This document shows, piece by piece, positions 11,780-23,309 of a DNA stretch of 64,000 bases. Below the pieces are notes generated by a model. That model had not been told where the DNA came from and did no database searches. It saw only the letters and a list, made by a program, of their open reading frames with translations. The position numbers were made by a program, and so were the translations under genes. The stretch's first letter is position 1; every line of letters starts with the position of its first letter. This stretch comes from Clavaria fumosa (taxonomy: Eukaryota; Basidiomycota; Agaricomycetes; Agaricales; Clavariaceae): NCBI GenBank assembly GCA_951802425.1, contig OX637799.1, positions 2,108,001-2,172,000 on the forward strand. Direction: 5' to 3'.

Positions 11780-12800
11780 AGAGGGAGAGGGAGCATGTAC
11801 CTGGCAGCCCATTGCCACCACTACTGCTGTCATTGTCCTTGCCATTGCTGTTGTCACACTGCCACTGCTGCAGGGAGAGGGAGGGAGGAGAGGGAGGAGA
11901 GGGGGGGGAAGGGAAAGAGGGAGGGAGAGAGAGGAGAGGGTGGGGAGAGAGGGGAGAGAGGGGAGCGAGGGGAGAGGGGGTGCTGCCGCCATCACTGTCA
12001 TCACTTGAGGGAAGGGGGAGAGGGGAGAGGGGAGAGAGAAGAGAGGGAGAGGGAGAGGGAGAGGGAGAGGGAGAGGGAGAGGGAGAGGGAGAGTGCTGCC
12101 ACTGTCAACCCTGTCATCACTGTCATCACTGTCACCCCTGTCATCACCATCATCACCGTTTTCATCATTGCTGTTGCTGGGGAGGAGAGGGAGAGGGAGG
12201 AGGGCCACCACTGCCACCATCATGAGGGGAGAGGGAGGCGCTGCCACCATCAAGAGAGAGGGAGAGGGAGAGCTGCTGGAAAGAAAGGGGAAAAAAAGCG
12301 GGAATGCGCCTAGCAGCCCCCTAGAAGCCTGTGCCAGCCATAGGAGAGGGAGTGGGAGTGGCATCATTGCCATGGGGAGTGGAGGAGAGGGAGAGAGGAG
12401 AAGGAAGGAGCCACTGCTGTCATCATCCTCACTGCTGTTGCCATTGTCACTGTAAATGTAAAAAAAGAAAAGAAAAAAAGGTGGGGAGAGGATGTGCCTG
12501 GTGGTCCCTAGCTACCCATTCCACCCAATGTTGTTGTCATTGTCATCACTGTTGTTGCCCTGTGAGTATTTAAAAAAATGAAAGAAAAAGAAGAAAAAGA
12601 GGGGATGCACCTGGCAGCCCACAGCTGCCATTCCCTGTGCTCATCCCCATCCTCATCCTCATCATCCTCAACCTTGCAGCTCTTGTCCTCTCTGCTGTTG
12701 TCACCATCACCATCACTGTCTTCTTTGTCCCATCCCTGAAAATAGTAAAATCAGCAAAAAAACAACAGAAAAAAGAGAGGGGCTCACCTTGTATCAAATA
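11780..12800. repeat. GA-rich minisatellite with recurring CTGGCAGCCC units
   Basis: Purine blocks of GAGAGG(n) alternate with units resembling 'CTGGCAGCCCA...GCCATTCC...CTGTTGTCATTGTCATCACTGT', seen near 11,797, 12,303, 12,493 and 12,607, several followed by an A-rich AAAAAGAAAAG run. The periodic CTGTCATCAC and TGCCATTG words make long open frames in several phases (for example 259 aa, minus). These are low-complexity and not supported as genes. Confidence 0.7.
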
Positions 12801-13477
12801 GGGGACTCAGAGGGGAGGTTCCCTCATGTCTTGAGAGTCACAGAGAGGGTGAGGGTGAGAGGAGGGGCAAGGGAGAGGGTGGGAAGCAGAGAGAGTGCAA
12901 CACAGTCAACATGGACATGTGATGGCAACTTTGTGCTGCATCTGAGTTTAAAATGGGCATGATGCAGATTTGCTCCTGCACCCTCAATAAATTCGTAGAA
13001 ATTATAAGATTATTACTATAAGCCAAACTAATAGGCATCTATAACCTATCAAATTTTCAGGAGGATCCATTCAGTAGTTGTTGAGAGACCACAGCACTGT
13101 AATGTTCAGGTATGGCCAGTGAATGGTGCTGAGTTTGAAATTGGCAAAACTCACACTGTAAAGTTGCTGACCAATGCTGACCAATTCTTACATAAGAAAA
13201 TGGACCATGCTCATTTAATATATAGATTTGTAAGGTCAAGAATACCAAGACCATCATCTTGGTGACCTTACATCTTAGCCATACTGACTTTATAACCTTA
13301 GTAAGCCTTATCTTATGATCTTACAGACCCCACTTACTTTTTGTCTCATGTCTAACAATTACCCAAAGTAGTCACATACTTATGATCATGCATATACATG
13401 TACTTGACTGTATGGTAGACTTGATTTTGATGCATTTGGTTTAAGCTTGAGGCTAAGAATGCTGAGCTTTGGACATA
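12801..13477. repeat. Decayed repeat DNA ending in an old LTR fragment
   Basis: About 13,220-13,477 is a minus-strand fragment of the TGTTAGGGCC-family LTR: GATGCATTTGGTTTAAGCTT is the reverse complement of a block found in both solo LTRs. The fragment is cut at 13,477 by the Tc1-like element and resumes at 14,590. The left part (12,801-13,220) has no recognisable content. Confidence 0.6.
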
Positions 13478-14587
13478 CAGTGAGGGACAAAACTGTTGCA
13501 ATGTCTGGTCATTTTGCATTGTCATCTGTATTACATAACATATATTGGAGATAAAATTGGGTAAAAATATTCGTTAAATAGACCTACTTCCTGGCTATAT
13601 TTCAACATTTATTCCATACAAATCCATTCATTAATCATTGAGGAATTAAATATTTTGTGTGGGGGTAGCATTGCAACAGTTTTGTCCCTTCCAGTCTGAT
13701 GGTACAAAGTCACCTGATTTTGTTGATTTGCTACAAAGTAGAGCACAGCCACACATTGCAATCAACAATGTCAGGTGACTGGTTTATTTTGTGGTATATA
13801 TACACCCCCTTGGGATGCAACCACCCTCCCCCCAGAGCTCAGAGCAGCATGAAGCCCCTCACCACTACTCAGGCTAATCACATCCTTTCTCTGCTTGATT
13901 CTGGGCACTCTGCCCATCAGATATCCTCTCTGACTGGAGTCCACACCAGCACCATCTCCAGGCTTCACTCCTAACATTGTTCCTCCCTGTCCAAATCCCT
14001 TGGTGGTCAACCCTCACCCATTATGACAAAACTTCCAAAGATGTCATCTTCCAACAGGACAATGACCCCAAACATGTCAGCAAGAAGGCCAAGGCTTGGT
14101 TCCAAGACAATGGTTTCAAGGTCCTCTCATGGCCAGCACAGTCCCCAGACCTCAATCCTATTGAACATTTATGGAATCACTTGAAGAAGAAGGTTGGGGC
14201 ATATGACAAGCCACCTGGTGGAATACTGGAGCTTTGGGACAGGGTGGAGAAGGAGTGGAATGAGATAGATGCATCAGTTTGCCAGGGAGTAATTGAAAGT
14301 ATGCCTAGGAGAGTTGAGGCAGTTTTAAAGGCAAAAGGGGGCTACCAAATAGAGTTTTCTTTACCCTGAACTGTGAGGGACAAAACTGTTGCATTGCTAC
14401 CCCCATACAATTTTTTCTTTTTCTTAATGAATAATGGATGGATCTGGATGAGATAAAAGCTGAAATATAGCCAAGAGGTAGGTCCATCCAGTATATATAT
14501 TTACTTATTTTTACCCTTCTTAAATGTTACATAACATGGATAATAATGCAAAATGACTAAACATTGCAACAGTTTTGTCCCTCACTG
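13478..14587 (+). mobile_element. Tc1-like transposon, internally deleted
   Basis: The ends are CAGTGAGGGACAAAACTGTT and its exact inverse, flanked by the TA duplication (13,476-13,477 and 14,588-14,589). The terminal inverted repeats are long, about 210 bp (13,478-13,690 and 14,375-14,587). Each TIR also carries an inverted copy of its own tip at the inner edge (AACAGTTTTGTCCC and GGGACAAAACTGTT). The length of 1,110 bp is short for a Tc1 element, and the transposase lacks its middle. It was inserted into an old LTR fragment. Confidence 0.9.
13849..14369 (+). pseudogene. Tc1-type DDE transposase remnant
   Basis: The first piece (ATG 13,849 to 13,974) encodes a helix-turn-helix: MKPLTTTQANHILSLLDSG followed by SAHQISSLTGVHTSTISRLHS, as in Tc1 DNA-binding domains. 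The second piece, 13,977-14,369 in another frame, holds the C-terminal catalytic half: VIFQQDNDPKH (second Asp) and SWPAQSPDLNPIEHLW (Pro-Asp-Leu-Asn-Pro-x-Glu, the third acidic residue). The segment with the first catalytic Asp is missing between them, so no active enzyme can be made. TIR-bearing copies like this can only move if an intact relative supplies transposase. Confidence 0.88.
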
Positions 14588-14589
14588 TA

Positions 14590-14729
14590 TGTAATTAATA
14601 GGTCTTGTCTCACCAGTGGCTTGATAACACCTTACTTTCTTCTACCTTGTCCTATACTACTTACACAACTAAGTATTTTCCTTTAACTTGTCAGTTTCTC
14701 ATTCATTTGTCTTTAGAGACCCTCCTAAG
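14590..14729 (-). repeat. Old LTR fragment, continuation of 13.2-13.5 kb
   Basis: ATAGGTCTTGTCTCACC and the following sequence match 17,618-17,760 and, in reverse complement, the internal part of the solo LTRs. It continues the fragment interrupted by the Tc1-like element and is cut at 14,729/14,730 by another LTR copy, so three events are nested here. Confidence 0.65.
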
Positions 14730-15633
14730 TGTCAGGACCTACCCATTTTTCCAGCTCAATTCAAGCCTACAAACACCTATGGACCCTCTAGTGCCCTCTA
14801 ACAACCTTGCAGATCCCCTCACACACCTCCTGAGACCTCCTGGCACCTCCCAGAACCTTCCCAATTCCCTATGCTTTCTTACAGTACTCATGACTATGAG
14901 CCTGCACTCATGCAACTCCCTTCAGCCCCATCTTTCACTTATTCCTCCATCCAACCCTCCAATACTATGCATGACATGTCATGACACAGTCCCTTCATCT
15001 CCTACATGATATGCTGTGTGGCACCACTGGCATTATCCATGTTACCAGCATTACTCACATGATATCTTGCCCAAGGTCACCTGCATCACTAGTGTCACTC
15101 AAGTGATTCACCTCATGATGCTGTGGCCTTAACACTCAAATGTGCCACCAATGGTCAGCTGCATACACACTTCAAATATGCTTCATTCTTCACCTATAGT
15201 AGTTACTAACTGCCTTATCTATGATCTGAGGATCCCCCTGTAGTTAGGTGACTTCAACAACACAAATACAAACTCTGCTTCTCTCTAAATCATCCTCCAT
15301 GCTCATATACACTCATGCATCTAAGTATTTCCTCTTTCTGTCTTGGTGCTGATTTTCTGGAACCCTTCTAGGTTCTCCTCAACATCAGCAAAGTCACTTC
15401 ATTCTCTGATCCATTCCCCTATACTCATGCCATCATCCTCAACCCTTCAAACCACACCCTTCACTTCTCCAAATTGCCTATTTTCCTTTCTACACTTTGT
15501 CTAATGCCTTCATGACCTTCCAGGAAGTATTCTTGATTGTACTCAACAGTTGATTGGTTCTAGTGAGTTCAAATGTTCAGTCACCAACAAATCAACCATT
15601 AGTGCTACTAATGAGATGGGACAAGCCCTAACA
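14730..15633 (-). mobile_element. LTR (TGTTAGGGCC family), minus strand, shortened
   Basis: On the plus strand it starts TGTCAGGACC and ends AGCCCTAACA, the reverse complement of the LTR ends. The interior follows the reverse complement of copies 1 and 2 (CTACAAACACCTATGGACC region, then the region with CTCAACAGTTGATTGG). At 904 bp it is internally deleted. Flanking 5-mers (CTAAG and TAATA) do not match, so either the duplication has decayed or the edges are rearranged. Confidence 0.75.
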
Positions 15634-17332
15634 TAATATCAAGTCACACCCTTGCCCCCACCATTCAACACTCAGAAAACACCACTATGACCTTATTGCT
15701 TCATGCTCTGTTCATCTCCAGCTCAACAGAAGGGAACACTGCCCAAATTTTACAGGTTTATCTTGAGTGTCAAGAAGAACACAAAACATGCCAGGCTGCT
15801 GAAGTTGCAGAATCAAGGAACGAGTCTGCTGAGGCATGGAGAGAGGCTGCTGAAGCTGCTGCCAATGCAGCAAAGGAAGCTATGGAAATCAAAGGGATAT
15901 TAGGCAAGATAAAGGATGCATTGTTGCATACCCTTCAGTTAATGCAACAGTTGCTCCCTTCTGTACATCCTCAGCTGTATGCTGTAGATTTGTATTCACT
16001 TCGCTTCCAATAGCACACTTAGTGAATCCCACAGATACTCCAGGTCCCACAGTACTTGATGTCTATGTAGTTCAGCTTATGTCTACCAGCAGAACCCCTC
16101 CCCAACCAGTTGCCCATCACTTTCAGACATGTACAGGCAGTTGCACCATCACCCCTATAGCTTTGGAGACAGTCTGAGCCACCTACCACCTTCCAAGAGT
16201 GACCAGCATCCATCACTCTATTGCAACCAGAAGAACCTGTACAAGCCACCCCCAGTCATGCTTCATCACCTTGAGAGCTTCATGAGTGTGATGAGCATGG
16301 GCCTTGTGAGTATATAGTTGACTTGAAGAGTGTTGGGTATGTGTTTGCAGGTGTGTTGTAGGTGGTGAGTTGATCATACAGGTCATGAAGGCATGTTGAA
16401 GCATTTATTGGGTGAATTGGATGTGTTAAGAAAGGGAATCAGGATGGATCATGACACATGCCTCCTTGACCCAATATATTGTGTGACTAAGTGTTACAGC
16501 TGAGGCTAAGAAGCCAGCACTGCTCTTTGGAGGCCATTAACAAATTATTCTAGACTTAAGTCCTGTAACCAGTCTAGATTAATTTGTTGTCATCTTGGCA
16601 AGGCCTGTTATAAATGTGTTGGGAGGGTCAGGTGGACAGAGCAAAGTCTGGTTGGAGTTTGGGTTCAGGATGCCATGCCTGCCAGAATTTGGATTTCAGT
16701 GTTCAGGTGGGACTTGGCAAACATATTGAAATGATGCCCCTACATAGTCCAGGTGTAAGGGTTTACTCTATACAAGTGCAGAGGATGACCCAGGACACTG
16801 ACACTGAGCCTCATATAATCAGTTCTGTGGGTTTGCATGAAATCCATCTGTTAATCACACCAGTGCCTCATAGAGGTTTGAGGTCTCTATGGGGTAAGTC
16901 AACTCTTCATCAAGAGTCCCTACTTCATACTGCCAATGGATGTTGTTTAAAATTTGGTAGGTATGGTGTCAGGGACAATCAAAGTGCAGGTAGCTGAGTT
17001 GTTCTATGAGTGATTCAGCTTCTTACACTCACCTAGTCAATTACAAACACTTCAACAAGGTGAACATACCTTCAGTAAATCCTCAACTACATTCAAGCAT
17101 CCATACTTGTGACCAACTTGACATATGATCATCACCAACATCATCAGTGTTACTCATGTTATGCCATTCACATGATCTCAAACTTGCAATATTTGTACCC
17201 TCACATACCACCTAGTGCCAGGAGCACTCAGCACATGTCTCAATGTCTCAATCTTGATCCTATGCCCTCTTACACATATTATTTATGTTTCCATTTGATA
17301 AGCTCTCATTTTACCATATGTAGCATCACTTG
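15634..17332. repeat. Mixed repeat remnants; weak coiled-coil ORF
   Basis: A 108-codon plus frame (15,687-16,013) contains an Ala/Glu-rich, coiled-coil-like stretch (EAWREAAEAAANAAKEAMEI) that could be part of a gag or other TE protein, but I cannot assign it. About 16,430-16,600 is an inverted, diverged copy of 19,150-19,310 (ATATATTGTGTGACTAAGTG against CACTTAGTCACACAGTATAT). About 17,115-17,335 is a copy of 9,560-9,745. No intact gene is supported. Confidence 0.5.
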
Positions 17333-17940
17333 AAGGTCCAAGAGTACCAAGACTATTGCCTTTGTGGCCTTACCTCTTGTCCTTACCAACTTCACAACTC
17401 TAGTAGGCTTTACCCTAGGTTGCTAGACAATCTTACAGACCCTGTCTACTCTTAGTCTTGTTTCCTAAGCATTCTAACAATTACTCAAAGTAGTTGCATA
17501 CTTACAATTGTGTATATAAGGCCCTCATGTACTCATCATACAGTAGACTTGATATTGATGCATTTTTGGTTTAAGATTGTGGCCTAGAATGTCTTTAAGC
17601 TCCAAACCTATGCAATTTATAGGTCTTGTCTCACCAAGTGGCTCAACAATGCTCTATTTCTTCTAAATCATCCTCCATGCCTGCACACTACTCATGCAAC
17701 TTTGTTCTTTCTTTTAAACTTGTCAATTTCCCATTTACTTGTCTTTAGGAATCCTCCTAGGTCTTATCAAAGTGTCTAGTCATATTCTAGCAACTTGTGA
17801 CTACTCTTGTCTTACTCACATACTTGCTCTGGGACCAAGTATTCTCAGTTATACTTAACAGTTGAGGCGATCCTCATGAGGATAACTTTCAAAGTCATAA
17901 CTGATCATCATTTATTGCAACAATGGGATAGGCCCTAACA
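17333..17940 (-). repeat. LTR fragment (TGTTAGGGCC family), minus strand
   Basis: Ends on the plus strand in GGGATAGGCCCTAACA, the reverse complement of the LTR start. Its sequence runs in parallel with the older fragment at 13,220-13,477 plus 14,590-14,729 (both share CTTACAGACCC, GTAGACTTGAT and ATAGGTCTTGTCTCACC). The other LTR end is missing. Confidence 0.7.
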
Positions 17941-19880
17941 GCATGCTAAATGTGTCTTTCAGCTGTCAATTTATATTGTTTCAAAGGTAAGTACTAGTTA
18001 CAGTAATTCTTAGATAGGTCAAGAAATAATGCATAAATAGAAGGGAAAACATATTTATTTCATAGAACTGAATAATAGCTACTCCTCAATATGTACTTTA
18101 TATACAGAGAGTTGGTAGTGCCTTATATAATAAATGATTTACTCATTTATGATATAATAGCATCAAGATGAGTTACTGTGAGTAATGCACACTGTGGGAC
18201 CATTGGGATGTGTGGGGACAATGACAACATCCCTCTAGTCATTCTTGGCACTTCAAACCATTTCCCTGGCTCTGCTTCCCCAAAGCAATTTATTTATTTG
18301 TAAATCAAATAATGTTTCATGAAGACATCAATTCTAGACCCATTTGGGTCTAGTATATTTATTTATTTTAATACCTTCTACCTTAGATAATTTCTTACAT
18401 CTTTAATATTCTGAAGTGGACTAGGGGGAGGAGGAGCAGAGAGTCAGAGAGACACAAATGAGGTAAGATAGGACCTCAGAGAGGTCTGGGAGCAACTCAG
18501 AGTGCCTGTTATGGAACCAGTATCATTTCCTTAATAAGAATATTAACAGATGAGGAAATCCTAAACAGAATTCCAAATATGATTATAAGGGAGGCCAAAT
18601 GTCCCAATTTGGTCCTGGTTGCACACCTTCCTATAAATAGATACTAGTATAACCTAATACTATTTACAGGGTAATGCTGAAGTGGGCAGAAAATCAAAAT
18701 ATACTAATACTAACTCAGACATAAATCAACATAAAGGATACTCCTATTTGCCTAGAGTATTCTATTCTCCAACATCTCTTCTTAACTCCTAATGAACACT
18801 GAGACATTCAAGATCTAGGTTTGTCCATATGAATATCACACTCATGGTAATATTCATATCTCCTGAAATAGCAGTCCAACTGCTTCAGGGTAAAGTCCCA
18901 TCTACTCTTCTCATCTATTACTTTATCTCACTTCCCTAAAGCTTCTCTGTAACCTCAGTACTCCATGAGATATAGCTTGAACAATGTATAGTACCAACTA
19001 CATCTATACTACACTTATCTGATCTTCAGTTTCAGTAAAGTACCTATGGATGAAAATATTCATTAATCAGTCAGTTAGTAAGTGCCCAGCAGGAGCTTAT
19101 AGTCATTTGATAGCCTGATGTCCAGGCTATCAATCAGTCACCTTGTTACTTCAGCAGCCACCGGCATTGCCAAGATAACAGTGTATTAATCTAGACTAGT
19201 CACAGGACCTCAGTCTAGACTAATTAGCTAATAGCTCTCAAGGAGCAGTGCTGGCTTCTAAGCCTCAGCTGTAACACTTAGTCACACAGTATATTGGGTC
19301 AAGGGGGCATGCTGAGCATGTCCTTCAGCTGCCTATTTATATTGTTTCAAAGGTAACTACTATTTACAGTAATTCTTAGATAGGTCATGAAGTAATGCAT
19401 AAATGGAAGGAAATATATATCCATTCTATAGAATCAAGTAATAGCTACTCCCCGATGTGTACTTTATATTTATATAGTTAATAGTATCCCATATAATAAA
19501 TGATTCACTCATTTATGATATCATTCCATTTAAAAGCAACATGACAAGTCTCTGTGAGTCATCCACACTGCAGGACCATCGGCATATGTGGGGATGATGC
19601 CCACAACATTCCTCTAACCATTTTTGGCACCCAAACTGCCTCCTTGGCTCAATTGCTTCCCCAAAGCAATTTATTTATTCATTTAATTGTAGATCAAATA
19701 TTAAAGATAATGTTTCATGAAGGTGTCAATTCTAGGCCTATTTGGGTCTAGTATAATGATATTTACTTATTATAATACCTTCTGGTTCAGATAATTTCCT
19801 ACATCTTTAATATTTGGAAGAGTGGACTAGGGGGAGGAGCAGCAGAGGGCCAGAGAGTCCCAAAAGTGGTACACAGGATC
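17941..19880. repeat. Two direct copies of an LTR-like repeat (family D)
   Basis: About 17,941-18,480 and 19,309-19,870 are direct copies: both run GCATGCT...TTTATATTGTTTCAAAGGTAA...CAGTAATTCTTAGATAGGTCA...CCATATAATAAATGATTCACTCATTTATGATAT (each word shared with small changes), and both end in GACTAGGGGGAGGAG. The 0.8 kb between them has no coding motif. They could be the LTRs of a deleted retrotransposon or two solo copies. CpG is nearly absent. Confidence 0.6.
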
Positions 19881-20233
19881 TCTGAGCAGTCTGGGATCAT
19901 GGTCAGGGACCTCCAGATCACCATTTCTATCTATTTCAAATGATGGTAGAGGTGCCCCTCTCTCAAGGAGGGCTGAACTGATGAATTCAACACATCTCAG
20001 TTGTTCCTCCACTGATCTGTTTGATACTTCACACACAGATAGCCCTATATCTAAGCTATAGAATGATATAAACTACATAACAGGATAATCAATACTTCCT
20101 AAGTTATTTACATTCTAATGCCTCTTCCAAAAGACACACAAAAGTCGAACTGGAATAACCCAGGAAATAATGACAAAACAATTCTGATATTTCATAGAGA
20201 CATACACAAGAAAAGGGGCTATTGATTGATACC

Positions 20234-20523
20234 TATCAGACTGGGTCTCACACAACTCAAGCGTAAGGTCATGACGACAATACTAAGATAAGGGGAAAAG
20301 GGTACAAGAATGGAAAAGATGTAGTATATATAGCAAATGCTTCGGCATTTGCCGGCATTCCCACGCTCGGACCTCTCAGATCACGTGATGCGCCCAGGCC
20401 CAGGTCATGTGATCTTACGATTATGTAATCTGACCACAGCCACAGGTCATGTGACCTTCCAACAACCCTCCCCAGTTTCTCCACAACTGCACTTTGGGAT
20501 GGCTTACATAAGCGATCCTAACA
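20234..20523 (-). mobile_element. Short solo LTR with TSD ATACC
   Basis: 290 bp present in repeat copy 1 and absent from copy 2, where the flanks join directly. It is flanked by ATACC at 20,229-20,233 and 20,524-20,528. On the minus strand it starts TGTTAGGATCGC and ends CAGTCTGATA, so one end is TG and the other TA, where CA is usual. It contains repeated GGTCATGTGA.CTT and CACGTG-like words and a TATATATA box. It keeps more CpG than its surroundings, suggesting a recent insertion. Confidence 0.78.
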
Positions 20524-20742
20524 ATACCACACATAGAATATTCAAACAGTTTACATGTCTAGTAATACACAAATCTTAGGAAAACTTCATCATACCTAAC
20601 AGTGCCTCAGGTGCCTGGGATCATGATCAGGGATCTTCAGATTATCATTTCAAATGTTGGTAGAGGTGCCCCTCCCTTAGGGAGGGCTTCACTCATGATT
20701 TCAAAATATCTCAGCCATTCCTCCACCAAACTGCACTGTGTT

Positions 20743-21053
20743 TAGGGCAGAGCATGGGTATACCCATGGGTATCCAAGGCTCTACCCATACCCGTACTCA
20801 CACAGTACCCACACCCATGACCTGTGTGGGTTTACCCATCATTTTGAGCCCAAGAACATTCAAATTGGACCAGAATTGGGAGAGATATGATCTAAACAAT
20901 GAATTCATTGTATCTCAGCCAATTCTGATCTGATTTGGATGTTTTTGGGCTTGTTTTGAAGCTGATGGGTAAGGAAATCCAGACCCGTACCCGTACCCAC
21001 ACGTACCCGTACCCATGACCCGTGTGGGTTACAAAAACCTGTGCTCTTCCCTA
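20743..21053. mobile_element. hAT-type MITE, 311 bp
   Basis: Flanked by a perfect 8 bp duplication ACTGTGTT (20,735-20,742 and 21,054-21,061). The ends are TAGGGCAGAGCATGGGT and, inverted, TAGGGAAGAGCACAGGT. ACCCATAC/ACCCGTAC words crowd both subterminal regions, and the middle (from GCCCAAGAACATTC to TTTTTGGGC) is a long imperfect palindrome. There is no coding capacity. TAGGG ends, 8 bp duplications and subterminal repeats are typical of hAT elements. Confidence 0.9.
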
Positions 21054-21764
21054 ACTGTGTTTGGTCCATTGGTCCAAACATAGCCTCAGTCTTTGGCTAT
21101 AGAATGATATAAAATACATAATGGGGTGATTCATACCTCTTGAGTTATCCCCATTACAGTGTCTTTTCAACGAGACACACAAAAGTTGAACTCAAGAAGT
21201 AATAACAAAACAATTCTGAAATTCCACAGAGATATACACAAGAAAAAGGGCTATTGATTGGTACCACATATAGATTATTCAAACAGTTTACATGTCTAGT
21301 AATACACAAGACTTGGAAAAACCTCATTATACCTAACTAGGGCATTCCACAGGTTTTTTCTCACAGGTTTGTTTACTGATATTTGTCCATCATTTTCTCC
21401 CCAATGTGTAACACAATCATAAAAAGTAATCATACAAAGGTGTAAAGAATTGTTTTAGCCCTACTGTCATTGACCCAGATGTGAAACACTTTTGAGGTCA
21501 TTCTTAAATACACAATCTTTCAAGCCCAGCTTGCATATAGTACACCACAGAATCCTCTTGACTGACATACTCCATACTCAAATTTTTATAATAAGTATTT
21601 TGGGAGTTATAGCCATGCTGAGCTGAAATCATGTTTGACCTAGGATGTGAAACAACCATCATGGGCTGTCACATGGCTGGCAGGGCATGGTTCACACTCC
21701 ACTCGCTCTTGTTGATTGCTGCTCTCAGCATCTCAATGTCTCAACTGCTGGCCACTCACTCTCT

Positions 21765-22440
21765 TATGGCAACAGGGACAGACCAGCTTACTTTTTTCAA
21801 TCACCCTGTCAGCTCAGCACAATGCCATTCCCAAATAAGTCTAAGGACCCAGGGGACTCTCAAACTTATGTAATTGTATATTGCAATTGAAATATGGCCT
21901 GCACCCTCCCCAAAACATGACTGCCAATTGTCCTAATCAACCTCCAGGATCCTGGATACACCAACCACTCAGGCAACAAGTATGTTCATGATAACATGTC
22001 TGCCACTTCCTCGAGCCCCTCCCTGACCACTCCCTCCCTGCCCTCAACACCCAGTGCAAGTTCTTCGCCATGCTGCACCATCTTGAGTTCGTCGATGCCG
22101 CCATGCTCAAGGAGATGGCCTCGGCTGCATCATGCTGTTCTACACCAAGTGCAAGAGGTTGAATGCAGAGGTCACACGTGCAGCAGCGGACCAGCTCGTC
22201 TCGGTGTGGTCGAGGCTGATCATCAAGCGCTGTGTGTTGTACTGCGACTGGGTCATCCCCGTGGCATGCGAACACCACCATGGGCATGCGGATGGTGGCA
22301 GGGCAGCGGGCCTGGGCATGGGGCCGAGCCAGCCACAGCATGAGTTGCTCAAGGTGATCATTGAGCATGCCAAGGAGAGCAACAAGCATCGGGTGAAGAA
22401 GAACACACTGCTCATACAAGTTCGCATGATAGCAAGGTGA
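21765..22440 (+). pseudogene. IWS1/Spn1-like pseudogene, copy 1
   Basis: A broken copy of a gene whose best readable part matches the TFIIS N-terminal-type domain of IWS1/Spn1, a conserved elongation factor that works with Spt6 and RNA polymerase II. In shifting frames one reads a Leu-Pro-Ala-Leu-Asn-type segment, then VLFYTKCKRLNAEVTRAA, DQLVSVWSRLIIKR and WVIPVACEH, where the family has a 'W.RPI.KR' block. It is an inverted copy of 23,310-24,180 and the two share the whole upstream part too (for example CCATTCCCAAATAAGTCTAAG). Frameshifts and lack of the rest of the gene make it non-functional. The IWS1 identification is from remembered family pattern, not a search. Confidence 0.65.
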
Positions 22441-22986
22441 CAGTGACAGTGGAGCATGACATACCAGATGATGACAGGGCTCGCCATGTCAGCAGATGGC
22501 CAGGTGACAATAATGGAGCCAAGCCCAACATTGACCACTGCAGGCTCAGGATGAACTCTGGCATGGTTGATACTCTATACATTGCTCAGGATACTTAAAG
22601 TACACGAACAGTGTGATATGATGTAATTGCACATGTGAATATATTTGCCCAACTCTTGCCTTGTGTGTTCTTCAACATTATGAGCATGACAGCCCAAAGA
22701 AATCAGCACAAGCCCCTGTGTATGCTCTCAGACATCTATTTTGCTGCCTCTGACTTCCATGCAGCCCTGGAGGAGGACCTTGAGGATACTGTGCACTACT
22801 ATTGGAGCCTTGGTTTGCTATTGCCATTGGAGGGACATCATATAATCTAGTTATGGCACATAGCATAGTCCCTCATGTGTTTACGGAGCTCTGTATAGAC
22901 ACTCTACATACAGATCAGCTCACTCCAGTCCTGAGAGTCTTCAATCTCCAACAATTGCCTCATAACTGAGCTTTTACCAGTACATT

Positions 22987-23199
22987 CATCAGTACTTGTA
23001 CAAGTGTCTTGTGGATTGACTTGTTGAGGACTTGTTGCCTTGTTGAGAACTTTTATGCTACTTTTGGTGGTCCCATCACCTTGATTACCTTGTACAAGAA
23101 ATGGGACCTACTTGTTCAAGGCAAACAAGTCATTAAAAAGGTTGAAAAAGTCATGAAAAAGGTTTAAAAGGCAACAAGACATTTGTAAAAGTGCTGATG
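22987..23199. mobile_element. Small foldback element with CATCAG ends
   Basis: Ends CATCAGTACTTGTACAAGTG and, inverted, CATCAGCACTTTTACAAATG. The interior is packed with CTTG/CAAG and AAAAAGGTT words and shares AAATGGGACCTACTTG with the element at 2,362-2,610 (AAAATGGACCTACTTG). No coding capacity and no clear target duplication. Confidence 0.6.
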
Positions 23200-23309
23200 T
23201 TCTGCCACCACCAAGCCCACCCTACTGCTGCACTGTTGTTGGACATATGGGTGAACACACCCCTTGCACACATGTAGCCTAGTCAGAGCTTCAATGTAGA
23301 TATACAGTC

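Larger units (their letters stand above)
19881..21337. repeat. Two tandem copies of a ~0.7 kb repeat (family E), each with insertions
   Basis: Copy 1 (about 19,885-20,600) and copy 2 (about 20,615-21,337) share GGGATCATG.TCAGGGA.CT, GGTAGAGGTGCCCCTC, CTATAGAATGATATAAA, AAACAATTCTGA and ACAGTTTACATGTCTAGTAA, and copy 1 ends CATACCTAACAGT. Copy 1 is interrupted by a solo LTR (20,234-20,523). Copy 2 is interrupted by a hAT MITE (20,743-21,053) and, at TACCTAAC, by the 8.2 kb element starting at 21,338. Comparing the copies shows the empty sites. Confidence 0.75.

Noticed and set aside
10180..12455. Long ORFs on both strands (up to 259 aa) in the GA-rich region
   Set aside because: They are produced by simple purine/pyrimidine repeats, are open in several frames at once and encode only Pro/Leu/Ser or Arg/Glu/Gly strings.
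14725..15638. Target duplication of the minus-strand LTR
   Set aside because: The flanking 5-mers CTAAG and TAATA do not match, so I do not claim one.
15687..16013. 108-aa coiled-coil-like ORF as a gene
   Set aside because: It lies among decayed LTR fragments; the Ala/Glu-rich composition alone is not enough to call a gene or gag.
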